Source of the DNA: Acidimicrobiales bacterium
GTDB lineage: Bacteria > Actinomycetota > Acidimicrobiia > Acidimicrobiales > CADCSY01
DNA length: 14,189 nucleotides
Direction: 5' to 3'
Assembly: GCA_030447125.1 (NCBI GenBank)
Contig: JAUJLZ010000023.1
Coordinates: 1 to 14,189, forward strand
Below are positions 1-6,512 of this stretch, in pieces; the first letter of the stretch is position 1, and each line of letters begins with the position of its first letter. The position numbers and the translations under genes are program-made. Below the pieces are notes generated by a model, which was not told the DNA's origin, ran no database searches, and saw only the letters and a program-made list of their open reading frames with translations.

Positions 1-339
1 CGAACCCGCGTCCTTCAGCTTCTCAACCAGGCTTCTCCGAGCGCAGCCGGTGGAGATTGTCGGGCGGTCGCACGTCACCGGCACTCGGCGACCGCCGTAG
101 TCAGCTCAATGTCCCTCCCGGTCCGCTGACCCTACTGAGAGGTGAGCCCCGCTTGATGACGTCCGGTTCCGCCCCACGGGGCCGAGAGCGGGAAGACGCC
201 GCAATCGCTACTTACGCAGCGAGTGCGAGATTGCTGTCTGAATTGGCAATTATTGATGTTCCCGACTCTTTTACGTGGATCCGGGGACCACGGCTCGCTT
301 CACTGGTCTCGACGACCGAAGTCGAAACCGATCACCCCC
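1..339 (-). ncRNA. ssrA: tmRNA (transfer-messenger RNA), 3' end cut by window edge
   Basis: tmRNA rescues ribosomes stalled on broken mRNAs and tags the nascent chain for proteolysis, working with SmpB, whose gene lies just upstream. On the minus strand the 5' end reads GGGGGTGATCGGTTTCGAC, the tRNA-like start typical of tmRNA, and I place the first G at 339. A tag frame ANSDSNLALAA-stop lies at 247-212. The stop falls in the loop of a helix formed by GCAATC (minus strand of 229-234) and GATTGC (minus strand of 201-206), as expected for tmRNA helix 5. At the window edge the minus strand ends in GCGGGTTCG, the 5' side of the T-arm, so roughly the last 20-25 nt including CCA lie outside. The visible 339 nt fit the usual length of about 350-370 nt. 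A minus-strand TAGACT at 362-357 could be a -10 box producing a short leader removed by RNase P. The identity is firm; the exact 5' base is inferred. Confidence 0.95.
212..247 (-). other. tmRNA tag-peptide reading frame (ANSDSNLALAA)
   Basis: This is the mRNA-like part of the tmRNA. The resume codon is taken as GCC (247-245), followed by AAT TCA GAC AGC AAT CTC GCA CTC GCT GCG and TAA (214-212). With the alanine carried by tmRNA itself, the tag added to stalled proteins would be A-ANSDSNLALAA. The terminal LAA is the ClpXP-type degradation signal shared by bacterial tags. The resume codon is assigned by analogy to other tags that begin with Ala-Asn. Confidence 0.9.
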
Positions 340-384
340 ATGAACTGGGTCCGCTCAGTCTACCCGTCCGCCTCCCCGCTCCCC

Positions 385-864
385 CTACCGGTGCCGATCC
401 CCGGCCATGGCCCGGTCGACGTCCCTTCGGGCGTCTCGGGCGGCGATGGCGCGGCGCTTGTCGTGGCGCTTGCGCCCCCGGGCCAGGGCGATCTCGATCT
501 TGGCCCGGCCGTCGCGGAAGTACAGCGACAGCGGGACGAGGGTGAGGTGGTCGGTCTCCACCCGGCGGCGGATGGCGTCGATCTGGGAACGGCGCAGCAA
601 GAGCTTGCGCTCGCGTTCGGGGTCGTGGCCGCCGAAGCCTGAGGAGTAGGAGTACGGAGCGATGTGGACGGCCTTCAAAAAGGCCTCGCCGCCGGTGATG
701 TGGGCGTAGCCGTCGGCCAGTTGCACCTTGGCCGCCCGCAGCGACTTGACCTCGCTGCCCTGGAGCACGATGCCGGCCTCGTAGGTGTCGAGGATGTCGT
801 AGTCGTAGCGGGCCCGCCGGTTGCTGGCCACCACCTGGCGACCGTCGGCCGGACCTTTCGCCAC
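385..864 (-). CDS. smpB: SsrA-binding protein SmpB
   Basis: SmpB binds the tRNA-like domain of tmRNA and places it in the A site of stalled ribosomes. The 159-residue product has the family's usual length. It contains the N-terminal beta-barrel with the stretch YEAGIVLQGSEVKSLR, the segment ADGYAHITGGEAFL, and PYSYSSGFGGHDPERERKLL. The basic C-terminal tail begins GRKRHDKR, the part that enters the empty mRNA channel. The start is GTG at 864: it gives MAKGPADG, normal for the family, and a -10-like TAGTCT lies 6 nt before it, so the mRNA is probably leaderless. The gene is 45 bp upstream of the tmRNA gene on the same strand, the common smpB-ssrA arrangement, and is divergent from mec. Confidence 0.97.
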   Translation of the reverse strand: MAKGPADGRQVVASNRRARYDYDILDTYEAGIVLQGSEVKSLRAAKVQLADGYAHITGGEAFLKAVHIAPYSYSSGFGGHDPERERKLLLRRSQIDAIRRRVETDHLTLVPLSLYFRDGRAKIEIALARGRKRHDKRRAIAARDARRDVDRAMAGDRHR

Positions 865-870
865 CCGGCG

Positions 871-880
871 AGACTACCCT
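871..880. promoter_or_regulatory. Putative bidirectional promoter core between smpB and mec
   Basis: The ten bases AGACTACCCT hold two TAnnnT hexamers that share one TA step. Reading right, TACCCT (875-880) lies 4 nt before GTG 885 and 7 nt before GTG 888. Reading left on the minus strand, TAGTCT (876-871) lies 6 nt before the smpB GTG at 864. A -10 box 6-7 nt before the start codon is the known layout of actinobacterial leaderless promoters. I see no convincing -35 box or Shine-Dalgarno for mec. This is a sequence-pattern inference. Confidence 0.6.
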
Positions 881-884
881 CGCC

Positions 885-1301
885 GTGGTGTTGCACCTCC
901 GCCGCCAGCAGTGGCTCGAGATGCTGCAGCACAGCTACCGATGTCTGCCCGAGGAGGCGTGCGGGTTGTTGAGCGGCCTGCCGGGAGGCGCCGTGGAGCG
1001 CTTCTGGCCCTGCGCCAACGCCGACCGCTCGGCCCGCACCTACGCCATCGACGGCCTCGTCATCGGCCGGCTGGAGCGCCGGCTCGACGACGACGGGGAC
1101 GGCCGGGAGATCCTCGGCGTCATGCACTCCCACACCCACACCGACGCCTACCCCTCGCCCACCGACGTGGAGCGGGCGGCCCTGCTCGCCAGCTGGCACT
1201 TCCTCATCGTCTCGCTGCGCCAGCCCGAGCCCGAGGCCCGTGCCTACCGCATCACTGAAGGCGCCGTGGTCGAGGAGCCCATCGTCCTGTCCGGTGACTA
1301 G
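885..1301 (+). CDS. mec: JAMM/MPN+ zinc peptidase, Mec (CysO-cysteine peptidase) homologue
   Basis: Mec hydrolyses the CysO-cysteine adduct to free cysteine and CysO in the sulfur-carrier cysteine pathway. The 138-residue protein is one small MPN+ domain. The JAMM metal site is complete: E24 in the EEACGLL motif, then H81-S-H83, S91 and D94, which fits HxHx(10)D. Downstream are cysO and cysM in the same order as M. tuberculosis Rv1334-Rv1335-Rv1336. Two adjacent GTG codons (885 and 888) could start it. The second sits 7 nt after a TACCCT -10 box and would make a leaderless mRNA lacking one residue. Because CysO here has an Ala-Gly extension after Gly-Gly, this peptidase may also mature the carrier; that role is inferred. 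JAMM peptidases can have other substrates, but context favours Mec. Confidence 0.9.
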   Translation: MVLHLRRQQWLEMLQHSYRCLPEEACGLLSGLPGGAVERFWPCANADRSARTYAIDGLVIGRLERRLDDDGDGREILGVMHSHTHTDAYPSPTDVERAALLASWHFLIVSLRQPEPEARAYRITEGAVVEEPIVLSGD

Positions 1302-1311
1302 GTCGGATGGG

Positions 1312-1317
1312 TAGAAT
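1312..1317 (+). promoter_or_regulatory. Possible -10 box (TAGAAT) upstream of cysO
   Basis: The 79-bp gap between mec and cysO is less GC-rich than its surroundings and contains TAGAAT, a good -10 hexamer. The region 17 nt upstream (TGTCCG) is a poor -35 match. If used, it would give cysO-cysM a transcript separate from mec, with a leader of about 55 nt ending in the Shine-Dalgarno-like GAGGGA just before the cysO start. Evidence is the motif only. Confidence 0.35.
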
Positions 1318-1380
1318 CCCCAGCGGTTCAGTCAACTTTTGCTCGGTCATCACCCGAACACCTATGAGTGAGGGAATCAC

Positions 1381-1662
1381 GTGTCGGTCAGCGTTCGCCT
1401 TCCCACCATCCTGCGCACCCACGCCGGCGGCCTCTCGGAGATCTCCGCCGAGGGAGGCACCGTCGGGGAGGTGGTCGACGACGTGGTCCGCCAGTTCCCG
1501 GGCACGTCGAGCCACCTGAAGGCGCCCGACGGCGGCCTGCACCGTTTCGTGAACGTGTACCTCGACGACGAGGATGTGCGCTACCTGGGGGGTCTCGACA
1601 CCCCGGTGACGTCTGGGGCCAAGCTCTCCATCGTGCCTGCCGTGGCCGGCGGGGCGGGCTGA
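1381..1662 (+). CDS. cysO: CysO-type sulfur-carrier protein (ThiS/MoaD fold)
   Basis: CysO is a ubiquitin-like carrier that holds sulfur as a C-terminal thiocarboxylate and gives it to CysM for cysteine synthesis. The 93-residue product matches M. tuberculosis CysO closely as I recall that sequence: an SVRLPTILR start, LHRFVNVYLDDEDVRYLGGL in the middle, and a terminal IVPAVAGG. The start is GTG, preceded by GAGGGA with good Shine-Dalgarno spacing. The odd point is the end: the reading frame continues Gly-Gly-Ala-Gly-stop, whereas the mycobacterial protein stops at Gly-Gly. A thiocarboxylate on the conserved diglycine would require removal of Ala-Gly. Genes on both sides (mec, cysM) are its partners. 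The MoeZ-type activating enzyme is not in this window. Confidence 0.94.
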   Translation: MSVSVRLPTILRTHAGGLSEISAEGGTVGEVVDDVVRQFPGTSSHLKAPDGGLHRFVNVYLDDEDVRYLGGLDTPVTSGAKLSIVPAVAGGAG

Positions 1663-1675
1663 GGTCCCGGCCCGG

Positions 1676-2623
1676 GTGCCCCCGTTCGACTCGGTCCTCG
1701 ACCTGATCGGCAACACGCCGATGGTCGACGTCTCGGCCCTCAGCCCCAAGCCGTCCGTGCGCATCCTGGCCAAGCTCGAGGGCCAGAACCCGGGCGGGTC
1801 GGTCAAGGACCGGGCAGCCAAGGCCATGATCGAAGAGGCCGAGAAGGAGGGTCGCTTGGGGCCGGGCTCGGTGGTGCTGGAGTCCTCGTCGGGCAACACC
1901 GGCATCGCCCTGGCCCTGATCTGCCGGGTCCGGGGCTACCACCTCACCGTCGTCCTGCCCGAGAACGTCTCCACCGAGCGCCGCCAGATGCTCGAGGTGT
2001 GGGGGGCCGAGATCATCTCCTCGCCCGGCTCCGAGGGCTCCAACGGCGCCCTGCGGGCGGCCCAGGCCCTGGCCGGTGAGCATCCCGAGTGGTTCTTCCC
2101 CTACCAGTACGCCAACCCGGCCAACCCCAAGGCCCACTACGAGGGCACCGGCCCCGAGATCTGGCGGGACTGTCCCGAGATCACCCACTTCGTGGCCGGC
2201 CTGGGTACCGCCGGCACCCTCATGGGAGTGGGCCGCTTCCTCAAGGAACGCAACCCGGCGGTGCAGATCTGGGCCGTGGAGCCGCCGTCGGGGGAGACCG
2301 TCGACGGGTTGCGCAATCTCGACGACGGGTTCGTGCCTCCGGTGTTCACCGACAACGACGGACCTGAGCTGCTCGACCGCAAGATGATCGTGCGGGCCCG
2401 GGAGTCGATCGAGTGGACCCGGCGCCTGACCGACGTGGGCGTCTTCGCCGGCATCTCGGCCGGCTCGGCCGTGGCCGCCGCGGCCAAGGGCGCCGAGCAG
2501 CTCGAGGAGGCCACCATGGTGGCGCTGGTGGCCGACGGCGGCTGGAAGTACCTCTCCACCGGGGCGTGGACCGACGACCTCGACGACGTGGTCGAGCGGG
2601 CCAACCGCCTCATCTACTTCTGA
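1676..2623 (+). CDS. cysM: Cysteine synthase CysM (O-phosphoserine / CysO-dependent type)
   Basis: This is a PLP enzyme of the beta-substitution family. In M. tuberculosis CysM takes O-phosphoserine and CysO thiocarboxylate to make a CysO-cysteine adduct. The 315-residue product shows LIGNTP near the N-terminus, the PLP lysine K44 in NPGGSVKDRAA, the substrate loop SSSGNTGIAL (69-79), and the phosphate-binding GLGTAGTLMG (175-184). It also has GLRNLDDGFVP, whose arginine (R213) corresponds to the residue linked to phosphoserine selectivity in the mycobacterial enzyme. The start is GTG at 1676, 13 nt after the cysO stop. The neighbouring carrier protein and JAMM peptidase make the CysM assignment much more likely than CysK. 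Confidence 0.95.
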   Translation: MPPFDSVLDLIGNTPMVDVSALSPKPSVRILAKLEGQNPGGSVKDRAAKAMIEEAEKEGRLGPGSVVLESSSGNTGIALALICRVRGYHLTVVLPENVSTERRQMLEVWGAEIISSPGSEGSNGALRAAQALAGEHPEWFFPYQYANPANPKAHYEGTGPEIWRDCPEITHFVAGLGTAGTLMGVGRFLKERNPAVQIWAVEPPSGETVDGLRNLDDGFVPPVFTDNDGPELLDRKMIVRARESIEWTRRLTDVGVFAGISAGSAVAAAAKGAEQLEEATMVALVADGGWKYLSTGAWTDDLDDVVERANRLIYF

Positions 2624-2628
2624 GCGAC

Positions 2629-3435
2629 GTGGACCCCGAGCGCCTCGAGTCCACCCGCCGGATGTGGTCGTCAGGTGACTACGCCAGCGTGGGTGACCTC
2701 TTCGCTGATGCCGGCGTCGAGCTGGTCGAACGGATCGGCGTCGCCGGACTCGACGTCCTTGACGTCGCCACCGGTACCGGCAACACGGCTCTGGCTGCGG
2801 CTCGGGCCGGGGCCAAGCGGGTCGTCGGCCTCGACGCCACGCCTGCGCTCCTGGCCGAGGCGGGCCACCGGTCGGCCGCCGCCGGCCTCGGGGTGGAGTG
2901 GCAGGAGGGCGACATGGAGGCCATGAGCGTGCCCGACGCCAGCTTCGATCGAGTGCTGTCCTCCTTCGGGGCCATGTTCGCCAGCGACCAACCGGGGATG
3001 GCCGCGGGCCTGGTCAGGGTGTGCCGCCCGGGAGGCCGGATCGGTTTGACGGCCTGGGCCACCGACGGCTTGTTCGACCGCATGACCAGCGTCTTGGTGA
3101 GCCACTTCCCGGTCCCTCCTCCTGCTGTGCCCTCCCCTCGCGATTGGGCGTCGAGGGGCGAGTTGGAGCGGATCTTCGCCGGGCTCCCGGTGCAACTCGG
3201 CTTCGAGGAGCGGACGGTCTCCGCCCGCTTTCCTTCGCCGGAGGCCGCCGTCGAGCTGTTCGAGACCCGAGCGGCGCCGGTCATGGCGGCTCGTGCGGGG
3301 CTCCAGGCCGCCGGCCGCTGGGACGACGCCCGGGTCGGTCTGGTCCAGCTGTTTGGCGCATCCGCGGCCTCGGTGGGCGACGATTGTCGCCTGGACCTGG
3401 GCTACGTCATGGCCACGTTCGATGTGGACACCTGA
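2629..3435 (+). CDS. Class I SAM-dependent methyltransferase, substrate unknown
   Basis: This is a predicted Rossmann-fold methyltransferase of 268 residues. Motif I is VLDVATGTGN (43-52); the acidic residue ending strand 2 is D69 in VVGLDATPALL. EGDMEAM (93-99) and SFDRVLSSFGAMF (105-117) form the next parts of the SAM pocket, followed by the post-motif VCRPGGRIGLTAW. It resembles the broad UbiE/Methyltransf_11 type, and the substrate cannot be read from sequence. I chose the GTG 5 nt after the cysM stop because it gives MDPERLESTRRMW directly before the fold. The open frame extends further upstream, but only inside cysM and out of frame with it. In the mycobacterial version of this block a rhomboid gene sits here, so this looks like a lineage-specific replacement. 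Confidence 0.88.
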   Translation: MDPERLESTRRMWSSGDYASVGDLFADAGVELVERIGVAGLDVLDVATGTGNTALAAARAGAKRVVGLDATPALLAEAGHRSAAAGLGVEWQEGDMEAMSVPDASFDRVLSSFGAMFASDQPGMAAGLVRVCRPGGRIGLTAWATDGLFDRMTSVLVSHFPVPPPAVPSPRDWASRGELERIFAGLPVQLGFEERTVSARFPSPEAAVELFETRAAPVMAARAGLQAAGRWDDARVGLVQLFGASAASVGDDCRLDLGYVMATFDVDT

Positions 3436-3453
3436 CGACGACGACGACCGGTC

Positions 3454-3963
3454 GTGCCTGCGGCCCTGGCGGTCCGTTGCCAGGAGGGCAGGGAGGGTCC
3501 AGGGCCGGGGCGAGGAGCTCGATACCTGTGCCGGTGCACCTTGGTCGCCAGCGGGCGGGTGCGCTACCCCCGCTGGGCGGATGGCCTCGGCAGCACCATC
3601 GCCTTCAGCAACGACTCAGAGGGAGAGGTCCACGAGATCGTGTTGTTCAAGCTCCCCGACGACGAGGAGCGGCCCGTGTCGGAGCTCCTGGCCCTTCCGC
3701 AAGAGGAGGTGGGCATGGTGACCGGAGCGCCGGTCGGCGTCTCCTTGGCCTTCCCCGGTGAGGACGGCATGGTCGTGGAGGGCGACCTCACCGTCGAGGA
3801 CCCCGGTCGCTACCTGATGATCTGCGCCATCCCCACCGGTGCCGATCCTCAGGCCTACCGCGACGTGCTGGCCGCGCCCACCCCTCCCGACGGGCCGCCC
3901 GACGTTCCCGGCGGCCCACCTCACTTCACCCAGGGGATGGTGGCCGAGCTCACGGTGCAGTAG
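3454..3963 (+). CDS. Cupredoxin-like protein, apparently lacking its usual N-terminus
   Basis: The product is up to 169 residues with a plastocyanin-like core: TIAFSNDSEGEVHEIVLFKL (48-67), a helix-like RPVSELLALPQEEV, VVEGDLTVEDPGRYLMICAIPTGA and a final PPHFTQGMVAELTV. H60, C124, H157 and M162 are placed like the ligands of a type 1 copper site, with a long Pro-rich insert between C124 and H157. Such proteins are normally exported, but no signal peptide or lipobox is visible. Residues 1-45 are Arg/Gly-rich and do not look like the first beta strands. The GTG at 3454 (18 nt after the methyltransferase stop) has no clear Shine-Dalgarno; TTG 3541 is another possible start. It may be a gene that lost its 5' end. 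The fold call is fairly sure, functionality is not. Confidence 0.65.
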   Translation: MPAALAVRCQEGREGPGPGRGARYLCRCTLVASGRVRYPRWADGLGSTIAFSNDSEGEVHEIVLFKLPDDEERPVSELLALPQEEVGMVTGAPVGVSLAFPGEDGMVVEGDLTVEDPGRYLMICAIPTGADPQAYRDVLAAPTPPDGPPDVPGGPPHFTQGMVAELTVQ

Positions 3964-3965
3964 TT

Positions 3966-4036
3966 CGGGGTCCTAACCCGGTTCCGACCCCGCCAGCGGT
4001 TTGCGATCACCACCGCTGATGGGGTCAGAACCGGGT
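3966..4036. repeat. Large imperfect palindrome with an alternative overlapping hairpin
   Basis: Between the cupredoxin stop and mscS, 3976-3984 pairs with 4028-4036 (9 bp) and 3986-3991 with 4021-4026 (6 bp, after one C/A mismatch). 3994-4000 pairs with 4012-4018 (7 bp), leaving an 11-nt loop. That is 22 pairs in 61 nt. The block GACCCC (3986-3991) can instead pair with an upstream GGGGTC (3967-3972), with one more G-C pair extending it, so two folds compete. No T-run follows. It could be an unusual terminator, a mobile REP-like palindrome or a leader switch for the mscS-murI operon. The pairing is seen directly; the role is unknown. Confidence 0.8.
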
Positions 4037-4057
4037 GTTGGGTGCGAACATGGCCCG

Positions 4058-4972
4058 GTGATCGACCTCACCCGACTGGTCCTGGCCGTGCCCGTCGAGC
4101 CCGAAGCCGAAGAAGAGCTGGTCGAGGCGCTCGAGGGGTTGACTGCCGGCGACTGGGTCAGCGCCGGCGCCATCCTCCTCGGTGCCATCGTGCTGGCGCG
4201 GTTGGTGCAGCGACTGGTGAGGCGGTTGGTGGAGCGGGGGGAGGGCGGTGGCCAGGCGGCCCGGCTCATCGCTCGAGTCCTCGCCTCGCTGGTGGTGGTC
4301 GTGGGTCTGGTCTACTCCCTCCAGGTTCTCGGTGTCCGCCTGGCCCCGCTGCTCGGCGCCCTCGGGATCGGCGGCCTGGCCCTGGCCTTCGCCGCCCAGT
4401 CGATCCTCGAGAACGTCTTCGCCAGCGTGCTGCTCCAGTCCCGGCGGCCGTTTCGCCTGGGAGACCAGATCGCCACCAACGAGATCGAGGGCACCGTCGA
4501 GGACGTCAACTTCCGCACCGTCGTGCTGCGCAGCTACGACGGCGAGAAGGTGCTGATCCCCTGCTCTCAGGTGCTCAACGCCGCTATCACCAACTTCACC
4601 GCCAAGGGAACTCGTCGCACGACCCTGGAGGTGGGTGTCGCCTACGGCACCGACCTCGAGACGGCCCAGCAGGTGCTGCTGCGGGCGGCTGCTTCGGTCG
4701 ACGGTGTGCGGTCCCAGCCCCCGCCCGAGGCCTGGGTCGAGGAGTTCGGGGAGTCCAGCATCGACTTCGCCCTACGGTGGTGGCACTCGCCCGACATCGC
4801 CACCATGTGGCGGGTGCGCTCGGGCGTGGCCATGGCCGTCAAGGCGGCCTTCGACGGGGCTGGCATCGAGATCCCCTTCCCGCAGCGAACGCTCGGCTTC
4901 CTGGCCGACGCCGGGCTCGACGTCAAGGTGGCGAGGGGCGACCGGCGCGACGACGAGCCGGAGTCCCCCTGA
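4058..4972 (+). CDS. Small-conductance mechanosensitive channel, MscS family
   Basis: MscS channels open under membrane tension and release solutes on hypo-osmotic shock. With the GTG at 4058 the protein has 304 residues. Membrane segments are near 33-50 and 70-91. The pore helix follows as APLLGALGIGGLALAFAAQS (96-115), Gly/Ala-rich as in MscS TM3. Next come the beta domain (RPFRLGDQI, EGTVEDVNFRTVVLRSYDGEKVLIPCS) and a C-terminal alpha/beta domain ending IPFPQRTLGF, a hallmark of the family. The open frame reaches back to about 4001, but that would put coding inside the hairpin; GTG 4058 gives MIDLTRLVLA and is preferred. It overlaps murI by four bases. The N-terminal region before the first membrane segment is acidic and short. 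Confidence 0.93.
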   Translation: MIDLTRLVLAVPVEPEAEEELVEALEGLTAGDWVSAGAILLGAIVLARLVQRLVRRLVERGEGGGQAARLIARVLASLVVVVGLVYSLQVLGVRLAPLLGALGIGGLALAFAAQSILENVFASVLLQSRRPFRLGDQIATNEIEGTVEDVNFRTVVLRSYDGEKVLIPCSQVLNAAITNFTAKGTRRTTLEVGVAYGTDLETAQQVLLRAAASVDGVRSQPPPEAWVEEFGESSIDFALRWWHSPDIATMWRVRSGVAMAVKAAFDGAGIEIPFPQRTLGFLADAGLDVKVARGDRRDDEPESP

Positions 4973-5775
4973 GCGCCCTCGGTCCCCTTGGGATCTTCGA
5001 CAGCGGCTTCGGGGGGCTCACCGTGGCCCGGGCCGTGATCGACCTGCTGCCCGCCGAGCACGTGGTCTACCTGGGCGACACCGCCCGCTACCCCTACGGG
5101 CCTCGCCCGCTCGACGAGGTTCGCGACTTCGCCCGCCAGATCTCCTGCTTCCTCCTCGACCGTCACCGGGCCAAGTGCCTGGTCGTGGCCTGCAACACGG
5201 CGTCGGCCGCCGCCCTCGACGACCTGCGCGACGAGGTCGACGTGCCGGTGCTGGGCGTGATCGAGCCCGGGGTGCGGGCCCTGGTGTCGGCCACCCGCAA
5301 CCGCCGGGTGGGGGTCATCGCCACCGTGGGGACCATCGCCTCGGGCGCCTACCAGCGGGCCGTGGCCGCCACGGGCGCCGACGTGGCCCTCACCTGCGCC
5401 GCCTGCCCCGGCTTCGTCGAGTTCGTGGAGCGGGGTGACACCGCCTCCGACCAGGTCCACGTCCTGGCCGAGCGCCTCCTGGCACCGGTGCAGGCGGCCC
5501 AGGTCGACACCCTGCTGCTCGGATGCACCCACTACCCCTTCCTCGCCCGTACCATCAGCGACGTGGTCGGCCGAGATGTGGTGCTGGTGTCCTCGGCCGA
5601 CGAGACGGCGTTCGAGCTGCGCTCGCTGCTCGGCGCCTCGGGCCTGGCCCGTGACCCGGCCGGCGGGGCCGGCCGCCACCGGTTCCTGTCGTCGGGCGAC
5701 GTGGCCTGGTTCGAGGCGCTCGGCCGCCAGATGCTCGGCCCCGAGCTGGGCGCGGTCGAGCAGGTCAGCTGGTGA
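4969..5775 (+). CDS. murI: Glutamate racemase MurI, apparent CTG start
   Basis: MurI converts L-glutamate to D-glutamate for peptidoglycan. The product shows LGIFDSGFGGLTVA with D11, the first catalytic cysteine C75 in VVACNTASAAA, the second catalytic cysteine C186 in LLGCTHYPF, and GDTARYPYGPR. Homologues start only a few residues before the GIFDSG motif. In this frame no ATG, GTG or TTG exists between that motif and a point deep inside mscS. A CTG at 4969 overlaps the mscS stop (CTGA) and has GGAG (4960-4963) 5 nt upstream, giving MSALGPLGIFDSG and 268 residues, the normal size. Function is certain; the CTG start is inferred from the absence of alternatives. The stop overlaps the next gene's GTG (GTGA). 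Confidence 0.93.
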   Translation: MSALGPLGIFDSGFGGLTVARAVIDLLPAEHVVYLGDTARYPYGPRPLDEVRDFARQISCFLLDRHRAKCLVVACNTASAAALDDLRDEVDVPVLGVIEPGVRALVSATRNRRVGVIATVGTIASGAYQRAVAATGADVALTCAACPGFVEFVERGDTASDQVHVLAERLLAPVQAAQVDTLLLGCTHYPFLARTISDVVGRDVVLVSSADETAFELRSLLGASGLARDPAGGAGRHRFLSSGDVAWFEALGRQMLGPELGAVEQVSW

Positions 5776-6512
5776 CCCTGGCCCTCACGGTCCTCGGCTG
5801 CGACGGCTCCTACGCCGGCCCCGGCGGCGCCTGCTCGGGCTACCTGGTCGAGAGCGGGGGCACCTCGGTGTGGCTCGACGCCGGCCCCGGCACCCTGGCC
5901 AACCTCCAGCGCCACCTCGACCTCGACACCCTCGACGCCGTGGTCCTCACCCATTCCCACCCCGACCACTGGGTCGACGTGCTGCCCTACCACAACGTGG
6001 TCCGCTACCTCCGGCCCCGCACGGGCGTGGCTGTGTTCTCCCCGCCCGAGGTCAGGCGCCTGGCCGCCGAGGTCAATGGCCGCCTCGAGCCGGCGTTCGA
6101 CTGGACCGAGGTCCACACCGGCAGCACCGCCCAGGTGGGCACCCTGCGTCTGTCGTTCTCGCGCACCGACCACCCGCCCGAGACCCTGGCCGTGCGAATC
6201 GAGGACGCCACCGGTGCCAGCCTGGGCTACTCGGCCGACACCGGGCCGGGCTGGTCGCTCTCGGAGCTGGGGCGAGGCCTGGACCTGGCCCTCTGTGAGG
6301 CCTCGCTGGCCCCCGACGCCGAGCGACGGGTGCAGCACCTCACCGCCACCCAGGCGGGGGCATCGGCCCGGGCAGCCGGTGTCCACCACCTGGTCATCAC
6401 CCATCTTCAGCCTGGGGTCGACGCCGACCGCTCCCGAGCCGACGCCAGCGCCGCCTTCGGCCTGCCCGTCGACGTGGCTGCCGTCGGCCAACGCTATGAG
6501 GTCAGAGGATGA
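5772..6512 (+). CDS. MBL-fold metallohydrolase, Rv1339-like (candidate cAMP phosphodiesterase)
   Basis: This is a 246-residue metallo-beta-lactamase-fold hydrolase. The metal motif is complete: H61, H63, D65 and H66 in THSHPDHW, then H134, D156 in GYSADTGPG, and H211 in VITHLQPG. It lies between murI and rph, exactly where M. tuberculosis has Rv1339, which has been reported to be an atypical class II cAMP phosphodiesterase. Orthology from position and motif is strong; the substrate here is inferred. The GTG start overlaps the murI stop (GTGA), and the stop overlaps the rph ATG (ATGA), so the three genes should be translationally coupled. RNase Z and related MBL nucleases share the motif, but length and context fit the Rv1339 group better. 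Confidence 0.88.
   Translation: MTLALTVLGCDGSYAGPGGACSGYLVESGGTSVWLDAGPGTLANLQRHLDLDTLDAVVLTHSHPDHWVDVLPYHNVVRYLRPRTGVAVFSPPEVRRLAAEVNGRLEPAFDWTEVHTGSTAQVGTLRLSFSRTDHPPETLAVRIEDATGASLGYSADTGPGWSLSELGRGLDLALCEASLAPDAERRVQHLTATQAGASARAAGVHHLVITHLQPGVDADRSRADASAAFGLPVDVAAVGQRYEVRG

Noticed and set aside
57..545. 162-codon plus-strand frame across the first 500 bases
   Set aside because: It runs antisense over the tmRNA and smpB and has no domain-like sequence.
4042..5775. 577-codon frame that would fuse an Arg-rich region to MurI
   Set aside because: The upstream part is an out-of-frame reading of mscS; homology to MurI begins only at about 4984.
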